NCBI GenBank assembly: GCA_943788935.1
Contig: CALSSE010000007.1
Location: forward strand, 415,871 to 479,870
DNA: 64,000 nucleotides
Direction of reading: 5' to 3'
Source: an uncultured bacterium
Lineage (GTDB): Bacteria; Myxococcota_A; Bradymonadia; UBA7976; VGTA01
This document shows, one piece after another, positions 33,873 through 45,512 of the stretch; position 1 is the first letter of the stretch; each line of letters opens with the position of its first letter. Position numbers and translations under genes: made by a program. The notes under the pieces were generated by a model. It was not told the origin of the DNA, made no database searches, and saw nothing but the letters and a program-made list of their open reading frames with translations.

Positions 33873-34967
33873 ATGACTCAACAAACGAGTGAGAGAGCTC
33901 TCTTATTCCATATCAAAAGAGCGTGGGAACAGATCAACTATCAACTCTTTAATCAACGACTGACGTCGCCTAGTTTTACTTTACTCTCTGGGGGTAAGTT
34001 ACTAGGGAGCTGGAAGCCGAGAGAGCGTATCATTTCACTGCAAAAAGAGATGGTGTATTCCTCACCATGGTTAGAGGTACTCGAGGTCTTAAAGCATGAG
34101 ATGGCTCATCAATACGTTAGTGAGTTCTTAAAAGTTGAAGGAGAGAGCGCTCATGGGCCGAGCTTTCGTAAGGTATGCTCTGAGCGGAGTATTGACTTTA
34201 AGTCGGGGGGACACGTCAACTATGATCCATCGATCAAGAAGTTGTTAGCTAAGGTAAACAAACTCTTAGCCCTCGCCGAGAGCGATAACTCATATGAGGC
34301 AGAACAAGCCGCTCAGCGAGCGCAGCAGCTCCTCTTAAAGCATCATATTCAACTCGGTCAAGAGAGTCCTGATATAACGATTGATTACGAGTATTTTAAC
34401 GTGAATATGGGGTTTAAACAGCTCGGAATACCCAAATCAAGACGCTATCAATATGAGTATGGGATCGCAAATCTATTAAGTGAGCACTTTTTTGTGAGCG
34501 CGATATGGGTAAGCGCCTACTCGGTTAAAGAGGAGAGGGAGGGTAGAGTACTTGAAATCTGTGGTCGACATGAAGACCTAGAGATCGCTTCTTATGTATA
34601 TGATTTTATACATAATCATCTCAAGCTCGCTTGGGAGACATACCGACGTGAGAAAAACGCTAAAGGCCTTAAGAAGAGGCTCTCCTTCAGCTTAGGTTTA
34701 GTGCAAGGTTTCTCTGCTCAATTTCAGCGTTATGAAGCTGATCATGATGAGGATACAAGAGCGCTTATTCATATCGGTAAATCAGTGACTCAAGAGTATC
34801 TCGCTTGTCGGTATCCAAAGATTAGTCAACGTCGCTCTAGCTCTTGGTCACCGAGCGGAGATTACCATCAAGGTTATAGAGAGGGTCACGCCTTACATTT
34901 AAGACGGGGAGTAAAGGCGGAGCGGGGTCAGAGTGGAGAGAAGCTAAAATTAGAATTAAATCCATAA
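33873..34967 (+). CDS. SprT-like zinc protease domain fused to DUF2786
   Basis: The 364-residue protein contains a SprT-like metallopeptidase segment with HEMAHQ (about residue 80) and the downstream HGPSF. The DUF2786 segment (KVNKLLALAESDNSYEAEQA) follows at about 125-165. SprT/Spartan relatives cut DNA-crosslinked proteins, and DUF2786 is uncharacterised. The C-terminal 190 residues are basic and unassigned. It is probably cytoplasmic, as no signal peptide is seen. Confidence 0.82.
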   Translation: MTQQTSERALLFHIKRAWEQINYQLFNQRLTSPSFTLLSGGKLLGSWKPRERIISLQKEMVYSSPWLEVLEVLKHEMAHQYVSEFLKVEGESAHGPSFRKVCSERSIDFKSGGHVNYDPSIKKLLAKVNKLLALAESDNSYEAEQAAQRAQQLLLKHHIQLGQESPDITIDYEYFNVNMGFKQLGIPKSRRYQYEYGIANLLSEHFFVSAIWVSAYSVKEEREGRVLEICGRHEDLEIASYVYDFIHNHLKLAWETYRREKNAKGLKKRLSFSLGLVQGFSAQFQRYEADHDEDTRALIHIGKSVTQEYLACRYPKISQRRSSSWSPSGDYHQGYREGHALHLRRGVKAERGQSGEKLKLELNP

Positions 34968-35076
34968 ACTGTATTCGACTTCATAGTCACTCTTGATAAA
35001 GTGAGAGGTCGACAAACCCGTTTAAGTTATAGTCACTGATCATAAACCTTTGTCTTGTCGCTCGGATATTACTCAT

Positions 35077-36385
<1,309 letters not shown>

Positions 36386-36414
<29 letters not shown>

Positions 36415-38845
36415 GAATATAACGAAAATCACTCCGCTTAGCGGTAAAGAGCTTCATCGTTTTAGGACGAGAGCGGTGCGTCGGCGAGAGCGTAAACAGC
36501 TCAGCCCGATTTGGCCAAAAGTTTGGTTGCCAAGCTCAAGTGAATATCTCGATCTAGTCTCTTATCTCGGCCGGGGAAACGACGACTATCGGGGGTTCTC
36601 TCCTTTAGTCTCTCCACGTCAATGGAGTCTCCATTTACCTGATCAGAGTGAGGTGAGATGTATTATAAAATGGAGCTCTGATGGTCTAGAGGTAGTCGAT
36701 GCACTCAATCAGTCTCGTCTGCTCTCTCTCCCTGCTGATATGCCTTGGCTGACCGCTCAATCATTAGAGAGCTCATTGACGGAGAACAGAGGTTTCTTTC
36801 ACCTACAACGGAGAGGTCCGAGGCGTAAAACAGCCATCTCTACTCGGTCTTGGTGTGGATCTCCTCCAGAGAGTGAGCCGCTCGATGAAGGCCACACACT
36901 TACCTTTTCAGGGTCGCTCATTGAGGTTTTAGAGGGGGAGCCGTCTCCGTACACGTATAGCTCTTTGAAATGGTCGTTAAGTCTCGTGATCGATGAGGGT
37001 CCTATGGAGAGCCGCTCACTCACTCTTCAGTATCGAGTTTTCGCTGATGCTGATGAAGAGTTTCACCTAGATGATTTGAAGATCGGTATACACTTGAGCG
37101 CCGATAAGGATGAATCAATCTTTGGGATGGGTGCTCAGCTCACCTGGTTGGACTTGAAAGGGAAAGTGGTTCCATCTTGGGCACAAGAGCCGGGGATCGG
37201 TCGAGGAGTACAACCACTGACTTGGTTTATGGAGCGTTTCTTTAAGGCAGGGGGGAGTGATGTCCAATCGAGCGCTCCTGCCCCTGTTTATATGACAAGT
37301 GAACGACAAACCCATGCTTTAGATGATTATCACTTCGCTCTCTTTGATTTCACTAGACCACTCTATCGATCTATCGAGGTGTGGCGCCCGATGACTTCCT
37401 TAAAGGTGTTTGGTGGTGATGATACTCCTCGCGGACGGCTAAAGTCTCTTTCACGGTTGACAGGGGTGATGCCCTCTCTGCCAACATGGCTTGATCAGGG
37501 GGCGGTGATCGGTGTTCAAGGAGGTACCGAGCGAGTTATGGAGATCTTTAAGAAGTTGAAGTCAGCAGGCGTCTCTATCTCAGCTTTATGGCTCCAAGAC
37601 TGGGTAGGGAAGCGAGAAACTTCTGTCGGCGAACAACTATGGTGGGATTGGTCGCTCGATGAAGCTCATTATCCGGATTGGACACAGCTCATCGAGGGAC
37701 TCGCTCAAGAGTCAGTTCATGTAATGGGGTATATCAACCCGTATCTCGTAGACACATCGACCCGTAAACGTTTAGCCAAAGGGGGTAGATCAACTAAAAC
37801 CAGTGAGAGCCTCTTCAAGTTTGCTCAGCGCCATGGTTATTTAGTCATGGATCCAGATCACTCCCATCTCCCTCTCATGATTAAAAATACTTCCTTTGAA
37901 GCTGCGATCGTTGACCTGAGTGACCCAGTCGCCTTTGGGTGGCTAAAAGGGGTCATAAAAGAGCGCATGGTTAAGATCGGTCTTAAAGGCTGGATGGCTG
38001 ATTTTGGAGAGGCGCTCCCCATTGAGGTCCAGCTCCATGGAGGGAGCGGCCAAGAGTTACATAATCGCTTCCCAGAGCTATGGGCTCAACTCAACCGAGA
38101 GGTGATTGATGAGCTTCAGGGACAGACTGACCAATATCTCTTTTTCAATCGCTCAGGGTTCTTGCAGACCCCGCAGATGAGTCAGTTAACTTGGCTAGGA
38201 GATCAACTCACTTCATGGAAAAAATATGACGGGATCTATAGCGGTCTTGTTGGGCTTCTCTCTTCTGGCTTCTCTGCGGTGACCCTCACTCACAGCGATA
38301 CTGGCGGTTATATATGTACCGATCCGCCTCGAACTAAGCTGCGAGTGCCCCTAATGAGTCACGCTCGCTCTCCGGAGCTTTTGATGCGCTGGGCTGAAAT
38401 GAACGCCTTTACTGCGATTTTGAGGACTCATGAAGGCAATCAGCCGAATCGACATCATCAAATCTATGATGATGAAGGGACGCTCATCCACTTCGCGAAG
38501 ATGAGTAAACTCTATCAACGACTCTCTCCTATTCGTCGACGACTGATGGATCAACTCAGTGAAGGGATGCCCTTAGTCGCTCACCCTTGGATATTTTCCC
38601 CGGAAGATCCACACTGCTTAGAGCTTCAAGAGCAGTTTATGCTAGGCCCTGACTTGATGGTTGCCCCTGTCGTTCGTCGTGGCTGGAACGCGGTCAAGCT
38701 ATATCTCCCTGAAGGCGCTTGGGGGCATTGGTGGACACATGAGGTTAGACAAGGTCCGTGTTGGATCATATCTCCTGCTCCTCTTGGCGAACCAGCGGCT
38801 TTTTATCGAATAGACTCAGAGTGTGAAATAGTGGCTCGACAATGA
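36386..38845 (+). CDS. YihQ-like glycoside hydrolase family 31 enzyme
   Basis: The 819-residue protein has the GH31 TIM barrel: WLQDWVGKRETSVGEQLWWD, GYINPY, the nucleophile motif GWMADFGEALP, acid/base motif WLGDQL, SDTGGY and RTHEGNQP. These follow E. coli YihQ (sulfoquinovosidase) closely. The sulfonate-binding trio of YihQ is, as I recall, Q288, R301 and W304. Here the Gln and Trp are kept but the Arg position reads Gln, so the natural sugar may differ. No other sulfoquinovose genes are nearby. It starts at a GTG within the preceding gene. There is no clear signal peptide, so it is probably cytoplasmic. Confidence 0.88.
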
Positions 38846-38878
38846 GTTTTAACTATATTTTCGATCAAAGTGAATAGA

Positions 38879-38906
38879 CTTATAAAGAGAGAGAGTTCCC
38901 CTTTAT
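38879..38906 (+). promoter_or_regulatory. Possible heat-shock (sigma-32-type) promoter of lon
   Basis: CTTATA, 13 bases, then CCCCTTTAT resembles the E. coli heat-shock pattern CTTGAA-N13/14-CCCCATTTA. It lies about 135 bases before the lon ATG. The -35 match is partial. Confidence 0.35.
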
Positions 38907-39040
38907 GAGAAGTGCTCATCGTTACTGTATGAGTCGAGCCCTATACAGTTAAAGGAAAAAACTGCTTTCAATCATTGTTCAGTTTATGGGTCTATTAGAA
39001 GACGAACACACATTTAGCTCACTATCGTTAGGAGATAATC

Positions 39041-41491
39041 ATGGATCATCAAGCAAATAATATATATCCAGTGATCTCGCTCTTTAAGGCGGTTATTCAC
39101 CCCAAAGATATAGCGACGCTTAAGTTAGAAGCTCTGCCTAATCGTAACGCGTTATTCAGCGTGAATATCCCTGATGGCGTCTTAGCTTTGGTGTTTTATC
39201 CCAGTGAAGCCCCGAACTCAGGTCTACCGACCGAAGCACCGTTGCCGATCGCGGTCCTCGCTAGAGTGCTCTCAAAAGTGACCTCAGGGCATCACCAAGA
39301 AGATATTATTGTTCAAGGTTTACGTAGAGTTGAGCTAAACTATGTAGTTCACCACAATGACTCTTATCATGATGGCCCTCATCCTTATGACCGAGCGGTT
39401 ATCACCGAGATCTATCCGGAGCAAACCACTCAAGAGCACTTTAATCTGATCAATGAAATATTACGCTTCTATGAGAAGCTCTCTAAGGCTCACTCGGGCT
39501 TTCCTAAAGATAAGATCTCTATGCTTCAGTCTTATCAAAAAGATCCTGAGTACTTTGTCGACTTGATCACTCAAACGGTTAAGATTGAGCGGAGGCAGAC
39601 CTTAGCGATGATGCGTGAGATGAGCATCATCGTTCGTTTGGAGATGGTCTTGGAGTGGATGGGTCATGAATTTGAGCGCTTACAAGTCGACCAAGATATC
39701 GATCGGAAGATAAAGTTAGATATCGAGTCATCGCGACATGAATATCACCTCCGTCAGAAGATGAAGACCATTCGTAAAGAACTAGGTGAAGACGATCATA
39801 GCGCAGATGAAGCCGATCGCTATGAGGAGCAGTTAGAGGCGCTCTTTTTACCAGAAGACTCTGCGCAGGAGGTGAAGCGAGAGATTGAGCGTCTGCGTCA
39901 TATTCAGCCAAGCTCTAGCGAGTTTCAAGTAATCAAGACCTTCCTTGATCGCTTCTTCGCACTCCCATGGGGGATAGAGACTGAAGAGCAGATCGATTTG
40001 CCTGAGGTTCGTAAGGCGCTCGAAGAGGAGCACTTTGGGCTCGGTAAAGTCAAAGAGCGTATCCTCGAGTTTTTGGCGGTGCGGAAACTTAATCCAAGTC
40101 ATAAGGGCCCTATTTTATGCTTCGCCGGTCCTCCGGGTGTAGGGAAGACGAGTTTAGGCAAGGCGATCGCGGAGTCTATCGGGCGTAACTTCTTTCGGAT
40201 CAGCGTAGGTGGTGTCCATGATGAAGCAGAAGTGAGAGGTCATAGGAGAACTTACGTGGGCGCGATGCCTGGTAAGATTATGAACGCCCTCACCCGCGCG
40301 AAGTGTCAAAATCCTCTGCTAATGCTCGATGAAATCGATAAAATTGGTAGCGATCACCGCGGAGACCCTGCTGCCGCCCTCCTCGAGGTGTTGGACCCAG
40401 AGCAGAATGATACTTTTACTGACCATTATTTTAATGTTCCTTTCGACTTATCCAAAGTGATGTTCATCGTGACCGCTAATTATCTTCACGATATACCTAA
40501 GCCTCTCTTAGATCGCCTAGAGGTGATCCCTATTGAAGGGTATACTGAGACCGAGAAAGTGAAGATCGCCCAAAATCATTTACTCCCCAAAATTATTAAA
40601 GATCACGGTCTGACGGAAGATGAACCTGAATTCACTGAAGGAGGACTGCGTCACCTCATCAGAGGATGGACTAGAGAGGCAGGCGTGAGAAACCTTCAAC
40701 GCTCTCTCCAAAAAGTATGCCGTAAAGTCGCGAGAGAGAGGGTTGAAGAGCAAGAAACATCTGCGCTGATAGATGAAAGTGTCACTGGAGTGAGCTCTTA
40801 CCTCGGACCAGAAAAGCATCAGCAAGATGAAGGAATCGCAGGTGACGTGATCGGAGCGGCCAATGGTCTAGCTTGGACTTCGGTTGGTGGAGAAGTGTTA
40901 GTGATTGAAGCGCTGCAGATGAAAGGGGCGGGTAAGCTAGTGATCACCGGTAAACTTGGAGAGGTCATGAGAGAGTCAGTTCATGCAGCTCATTCATTGA
41001 TTCGCTCTAGGTCCGCCTCTTTGGGTATCCCCCAAGCAGCTTTTGAAGAAGAGGATATTCATGTCCACTTCCCAGCCGGGGCTGTCCCCAAAGATGGTCC
41101 ATCGGCTGGAGTAACGATCACTCTAGCAATCGCGAGCCTATTATCAGGCCGAAGGATTCGTGCCGGTTTCGCGATGACGGGTGAAGTCACACTCAGGGGT
41201 AAGGTGTTACCGGTAGGAGGAGTTAAGGATAAAATTTTAGGTGCATATCGTGCTAACTTGAAGCACATCGTTATTCCTCAAGCAAACGCCAAAGACTTAC
41301 TGGAGCTCCCTGCAGAGGTGAAGGAGCATCTCAGCTTCTATCCTATTGAACATGTGAGTGAGCTTCTTGATTTAGCTTTAATCAATGACTTTGATGAGGT
41401 GGACAGCCCTGTTGAACTCTTGGAAGATTCTATCCCTCTCCACGAATTAGAGCCCATTGTCGAACCCTCTCCCTCTGAAGTAGAGCAATGA
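39041..41491 (+). CDS. lon: ATP-dependent protease Lon
   Basis: The 816-residue protein has the full Lon architecture: N-terminal substrate-binding LAN domain (1-210), helical segment, AAA+ module with Walker A GPPGVGKTS and Walker B MLDEIDKIG, and the C-terminal serine-lysine protease with the catalytic Ser in KDGPSAG and Lys in GGVKDKILGAY. It degrades misfolded and regulatory proteins in the cytoplasm. AGGAG precedes the ATG. The thioesterase gene starts inside its stop codon. Confidence 0.98.
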   Translation: MDHQANNIYPVISLFKAVIHPKDIATLKLEALPNRNALFSVNIPDGVLALVFYPSEAPNSGLPTEAPLPIAVLARVLSKVTSGHHQEDIIVQGLRRVELNYVVHHNDSYHDGPHPYDRAVITEIYPEQTTQEHFNLINEILRFYEKLSKAHSGFPKDKISMLQSYQKDPEYFVDLITQTVKIERRQTLAMMREMSIIVRLEMVLEWMGHEFERLQVDQDIDRKIKLDIESSRHEYHLRQKMKTIRKELGEDDHSADEADRYEEQLEALFLPEDSAQEVKREIERLRHIQPSSSEFQVIKTFLDRFFALPWGIETEEQIDLPEVRKALEEEHFGLGKVKERILEFLAVRKLNPSHKGPILCFAGPPGVGKTSLGKAIAESIGRNFFRISVGGVHDEAEVRGHRRTYVGAMPGKIMNALTRAKCQNPLLMLDEIDKIGSDHRGDPAAALLEVLDPEQNDTFTDHYFNVPFDLSKVMFIVTANYLHDIPKPLLDRLEVIPIEGYTETEKVKIAQNHLLPKIIKDHGLTEDEPEFTEGGLRHLIRGWTREAGVRNLQRSLQKVCRKVARERVEEQETSALIDESVTGVSSYLGPEKHQQDEGIAGDVIGAANGLAWTSVGGEVLVIEALQMKGAGKLVITGKLGEVMRESVHAAHSLIRSRSASLGIPQAAFEEEDIHVHFPAGAVPKDGPSAGVTITLAIASLLSGRRIRAGFAMTGEVTLRGKVLPVGGVKDKILGAYRANLKHIVIPQANAKDLLELPAEVKEHLSFYPIEHVSELLDLALINDFDEVDSPVELLEDSIPLHELEPIVEPSPSEVEQ

Positions 41492-42420
41492 GTAGAGCAG
41501 AGGAGCTCCCTATTAAAAGACCGAACTCACCATGGGATCATTGGTCGACCGAGGCGCTCTCTACGTCTAGATCCGCTTTTATGATTCAAAAGAGCGGCTC
41601 TTTTGATAAGTCGTGGTACCAAGGGCGAGGCGTCTATGGTGGTCTCACGGCAGCGGTGATCTTGAAGAGTATGATGGAGTTGGAGCCCGAGCGAGCGCCT
41701 CGCTCTTTTACTCTTCATTGTGCGGCCCCCATTTTGGAGGGAGATTATCAGGTTTCAGCCCAATGTGAGCGGCGAGGGTCAAGAGTCAGTCACCTCAGCG
41801 CTCGACTCTATACCGGTCAAGTAGAGTCCCAAGCAGATGATTCTCCTCACCTCTCAAAAGAGGCGTTAATAGATCATGATCTGAGTCAAGGCTCCCCTCT
41901 GAGCTTTGGAGAGAGCTTAGCTTTTGCTAGCGCAAGTTTTGGCACCCCGAGAAATTTTAAGGGCGATCGACCAGCAGAGACCCCTCCTAGCGCACCTCCT
42001 CCCCATCAAGTGATGGAGCTGCCTCTATCTACACCGATGATGCCTCCATTTTGCCAACATTTCCGTTACCGGTTCTGTTGGAATGCTCTCCCTTACACAC
42101 GACGTGAGGACGCCGTCATTGGCGGTTGGTGCGAGCTTAGAGAAGAGCAGGAGATTTCTTATCCCTATATTGCAGCGCTCCTCGATTCATGGGCACCAGC
42201 TATATTTCCCACTTTAGACGCACCGACCCGAGCCGCCTCGGTGGACTTTAGTTATCACTTTCTTTGCTCTCCAGCTCAGCTCACCGAGCTATCGGTCCCT
42301 TTTCTATATCGTGGTGAGGTGTTATCACTCTACGAAGGATATGCTGAGGAGAGGAATTGGCTATGGGATGCTAAGGGGACACCGGTGGCGACCGCTCGAC
42401 AGCTGTACGCGATCGGTTAA
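41488..42420 (+). CDS. TesB-like acyl-CoA thioesterase
   Basis: The 310-residue protein resembles double hot-dog thioesterases: SFDKSWYQGRGVYGGLTAAV, PRSFTLHCAAPILEGDYQV, and in the second half AALLDSWAPAIFPTL and ASVDFSYHFL. These release free fatty acids from CoA esters. It is coupled to lon by an ATGA overlap, a pairing with no obvious metabolic reason. The middle (about 115-165) is a low-complexity Pro/Ser stretch. Confidence 0.8.
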   Translation: MSRAEELPIKRPNSPWDHWSTEALSTSRSAFMIQKSGSFDKSWYQGRGVYGGLTAAVILKSMMELEPERAPRSFTLHCAAPILEGDYQVSAQCERRGSRVSHLSARLYTGQVESQADDSPHLSKEALIDHDLSQGSPLSFGESLAFASASFGTPRNFKGDRPAETPPSAPPPHQVMELPLSTPMMPPFCQHFRYRFCWNALPYTRREDAVIGGWCELREEQEISYPYIAALLDSWAPAIFPTLDAPTRAASVDFSYHFLCSPAQLTELSVPFLYRGEVLSLYEGYAEERNWLWDAKGTPVATARQLYAIG

Positions 42421-42444
42421 AGAAAACAGGGTCTCGAAGAGAGC

Positions 42445-43350
42445 TTAAGCCTCGTCTAGCGTGTCTTCAAAGTCATCAAAGATGTCAGAAATTCGCTTTA
42501 TATCGGGGTAAAGAGGAATGAGTTGCTCTTCAATATCATAGGCGCTGACATAATAGCTATCTAGCTTGAGAGAGAGGTAAACTTTCTTTTCCCTTCGCAT
42601 AGCAAAACTTGTGGACAGATTAAAGAGCGCGTTGTGTTGAACTTGATAACCTTCAGGGGAGGGCTCATGTCCATAAGTCACGACATGTTGTTCAACAGCA
42701 CAGAGAGAATTGAGAGAGTTAAGGAAGGCTTTCACATCTTCTGGAGGGGAGAACCGTCGCCACAAGAGCTCGCTTAAGAGCGCATTTCCAGGCTGAGCCC
42801 ACTGTTGGGGATTACGAACGATAGGGCTCTCTTGATTGAGTCGTTGCTGATCAAAGGGAGTAGGGGGAGGAGAGCCATGAGTGAAGGCTACTCCACATTG
42901 ACTTCCGACGATCCATGGCCATTCTTCAATATCTCGAGCGAGCTCACCACGCTCAATAGTGGTGAGGCTGTCTTCAAAACTTGCCGCTTCATCAGGCGTG
43001 AACTTGGCTACTCTTGGACCGCCGATATGGGAGTGCTCATGGTTCCCTAAGATCGCCCGCACTCGGTCAGGATACATAGCTTTCAACTTTAGATAGGAGC
43101 GGAATAAGCCTGGCGACTGATCATAATAGAAGTCACCCAGTTTATCGACGTGGGGTGCCCAATCTTGGGGTGAGAGGTAGGGGCCATGATAGAGGTCGCC
43201 AAGGAAGAGTAAACAAGCGTCATCACTCGCCTCGAAGATTTGATGAACCCGGAGAAAATCTCTTAGGTTACCGTGCAAATCACTGACTACAATTAATTCA
43301 CCGGGGCCTTCTATCCACGCGACGCGTCCCTCTTGACGAAATCTAGCCAT
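42445..43350 (-). CDS. Calcineurin-like metallophosphoesterase
   Basis: The 301-residue protein (ATG 43350, AGGG seven bases upstream) carries the metal-binding motifs in order: VVSDLHGN, LFLGDLYHG, LGNHEH and, later, FTHGSP and TYGHEPSP. This matches Ser/Thr phosphatase-type metallophosphoesterases. The substrate could be a phosphoprotein or a nucleotide. Given the kinases nearby a phosphoprotein is possible, but nothing shows it. Confidence 0.88.
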   Translation of the reverse strand: MARFRQEGRVAWIEGPGELIVVSDLHGNLRDFLRVHQIFEASDDACLLFLGDLYHGPYLSPQDWAPHVDKLGDFYYDQSPGLFRSYLKLKAMYPDRVRAILGNHEHSHIGGPRVAKFTPDEAASFEDSLTTIERGELARDIEEWPWIVGSQCGVAFTHGSPPPTPFDQQRLNQESPIVRNPQQWAQPGNALLSELLWRRFSPPEDVKAFLNSLNSLCAVEQHVVTYGHEPSPEGYQVQHNALFNLSTSFAMRREKKVYLSLKLDSYYVSAYDIEEQLIPLYPDIKRISDIFDDFEDTLDEA

Positions 43351-43373
43351 CAATTTTCCCTAGCACTCTGCCG

Positions 43374-43398
43374 ACTCTTCTCATTAAATTTGAAGAGT
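43374..43398. promoter_or_regulatory. Inverted repeat upstream of the metallophosphoesterase gene
   Basis: ACTCTTC and GAAGAGT, 11 bases apart, lie 24 bases before the minus-strand start. This fits an operator or a 5'-leader hairpin, but is short. Confidence 0.22.
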
Positions 43399-43637
43399 GA
43401 CCATGAAGTTGGTTAGTGAGTTGATCTGAATACTGGACGAGCTTACACAAGACTCTCTTGCACATCTACCACAGTCTGAGATGAATTTAGAATTTATCTA
43501 CAGCAGGATCGGAATCTGTGAGGTCTATTCCTAATCAACATATGACAAAGACAAGACATGGAGATCAAACTGTGTTATGAGGGGATTGTATTTATAAAGC
43601 GGTAAAAAGCTGTTCTATGAGAATAGACGAGGTGGTC

Positions 43638-45455
43638 ATGAGCCAGCAAACGCAGTGGATGCAAAAAGAGATAGAAGTCATCACGATTCTCCCTCCTCCT
43701 CAAGAAGAGAGAGTGAGTAGAGAAGCGAGGTTCTATCCACCTGATCTTCCCCGAGATCGTTATGCGCTCCCTGAGTCAATAGAGACCTGCTCACCGGTTG
43801 GGTTTAGACAGCGGGTGTATTTTACAAAAGATGAGATGAAGCAGTATATGCCACTCTTATCACTTGAGCCACCGGTGAAATTTGAGGCGACCGAGGTCAC
43901 AGATCAAGAACTCTTTGAAGAGAGCAGCTTGGGAATCATGAACTCTAGACAGTCGACTAATTACAACGGACATATGCAGAGGACTTTTGGCCCTGAGCAG
44001 TCAAGAGAGATCACTCAGATTCTACGAGAGTCTCTCGGTGAGTCAGCTGCCCTAGATGAAGCCGCTTATACACACATTACATTATCGAGAGTCTATAAGA
44101 CCCCTTTTACTCTCCTGTTGACTTTCGCTGGACACAAACCATTGCTCAGCCTGCTGAGTGTACCGTGGAGGGCGTTGAGAAAACGATTTCTCGGCGCGAC
44201 CGATATCCCGACGATCTCTTATTTACGTGGCTTGCACCTCGGTATCCTCGCTGATGGTATAGAGAGGGCTGTCGCCATCGCCTCCCAAGGAGCTCGAGGG
44301 GCTCATGTATTATTGACCCCTTTTTGCGGTGAAGAGAGACTCAAAAATACTGAGATGATTAAGAAGCTCACCGCGCTATGCCAATTGACCTCTAAGGAGA
44401 AAAGCGAGGGGTGGGAGGTGTCATTGGTAAGTCAGGTGGGGAAGCTACCGGAGGCTAATCAAATCTCTTTAGCGGGAGGAGCGAGCGCGTGGCGCAAGAT
44501 TGGGGCAGCCTTATTAGCTCTCAGGAGCGAGCGCATTCAGCCTGGGGTTAATCATGAGCCAAAGGCGCCTCCTGCTTATCATCGAAGGCAGACGATGGAT
44601 GTGAGCGAAGAACACACCATTCAAGCAGGTAGAGCAGCCTATAATGCATTTTCTCGGTGGCTTGAGGTCGATCGTGACCTCGCGAAGGACTTGTTACTTA
44701 ACGATCGGGTTGACGTCCTCACGCCTTCAGGGAAAAATCGTTTGCGAAAGATTCGTAGAGCCCTCGCCGATGCGACTGACTGCCTGGTGAGAGATCTCCC
44801 TCTATGGGTTGATTTACCGACGGGTAAGCTCTTTAGTAGAAATGCCAACAAAGGTCGTAAGGCGTTCGCGTTAGCGGGTCAGCGCATCTATCTTATGGGC
44901 CTCTCGGGAGAAGAGTTACAACAGAATCACATCGATTGGGACTTGGCAATCTGCGCAACTGGTGCGGCTGCCGCGAGGAGCGCTCTCTATAGCGAGCTCA
45001 TGGGATGCACGGATGTCCCTGAGGGCTGTGATATGCTCGCGGGGGTATGCTTGATGGCTGGTCCCGTGAACCAAAATGATATCGGTAAGACTTTCTATGG
45101 TCACCCTGATTTACTCGATGAAACGCTCTCTCACAGAGGCCCAACCTCTCTCTTGGTCTGGACATTAAAAGCTAAGACGGTCGCAGATCCAGTCGGTAAT
45201 GAAGAGCAGCTCTTAAACCCGAAGCGGAAGGGGGCGCTAGTTGATTTACGTCCTGCTCCACATCAAGTCGTGTCCATCACTGATCATCAAGGGCGCTTTA
45301 AACCCTTTCGGTCCCAAGGCGGCCAGTTTAGTAAAGAGCGCGCTTTTTCGGATATCGGTAATCTCTTGACTGACCCTGATGGGGTTGAGATTAAAGGGAA
45401 TGCGGGTGAAGTGTGGCCACACGGTGATGATGTCTTGTGGGAACCTCTCTCGTGA
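43638..45455 (+). CDS. Uncharacterised 605-residue protein
   Basis: I choose ATG 43638 (MSQQTQWMQKEIEVI) because GAGGTGG lies just upstream; ATG 43617 is in frame. There is no signal peptide or clear membrane helix. Recognisable phrases are few: a Gly/Ala segment AICATGAAAARSALYSELMG, CDMLAGVCLMAGPVNQNDIG and HRGPTSLLVWTL. The well-ordered composition suggests a folded, conserved cytoplasmic protein, but I do not recognise the family. A lipoprotein gene follows closely. Confidence 0.7.
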   Translation: MSQQTQWMQKEIEVITILPPPQEERVSREARFYPPDLPRDRYALPESIETCSPVGFRQRVYFTKDEMKQYMPLLSLEPPVKFEATEVTDQELFEESSLGIMNSRQSTNYNGHMQRTFGPEQSREITQILRESLGESAALDEAAYTHITLSRVYKTPFTLLLTFAGHKPLLSLLSVPWRALRKRFLGATDIPTISYLRGLHLGILADGIERAVAIASQGARGAHVLLTPFCGEERLKNTEMIKKLTALCQLTSKEKSEGWEVSLVSQVGKLPEANQISLAGGASAWRKIGAALLALRSERIQPGVNHEPKAPPAYHRRQTMDVSEEHTIQAGRAAYNAFSRWLEVDRDLAKDLLLNDRVDVLTPSGKNRLRKIRRALADATDCLVRDLPLWVDLPTGKLFSRNANKGRKAFALAGQRIYLMGLSGEELQQNHIDWDLAICATGAAAARSALYSELMGCTDVPEGCDMLAGVCLMAGPVNQNDIGKTFYGHPDLLDETLSHRGPTSLLVWTLKAKTVADPVGNEEQLLNPKRKGALVDLRPAPHQVVSITDHQGRFKPFRSQGGQFSKERAFSDIGNLLTDPDGVEIKGNAGEVWPHGDDVLWEPLS

Positions 45456-45512
45456 TGAGTGGTATACACCGATAATGAGTCACATATACCGATGATGAGC
45501 GACATACACCGA
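45452..45512. repeat. Three imperfect 20- to 22-bp repeats at the gene boundary
   Basis: GATGAGTGGTATACACC, GATAATGAGTCACATATACC and GATGATGAGCGACATACACC are degenerate tandem copies spanning the end of the 605-residue gene and the start of the lipoprotein gene. They supply several candidate starts. Confidence 0.5.
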
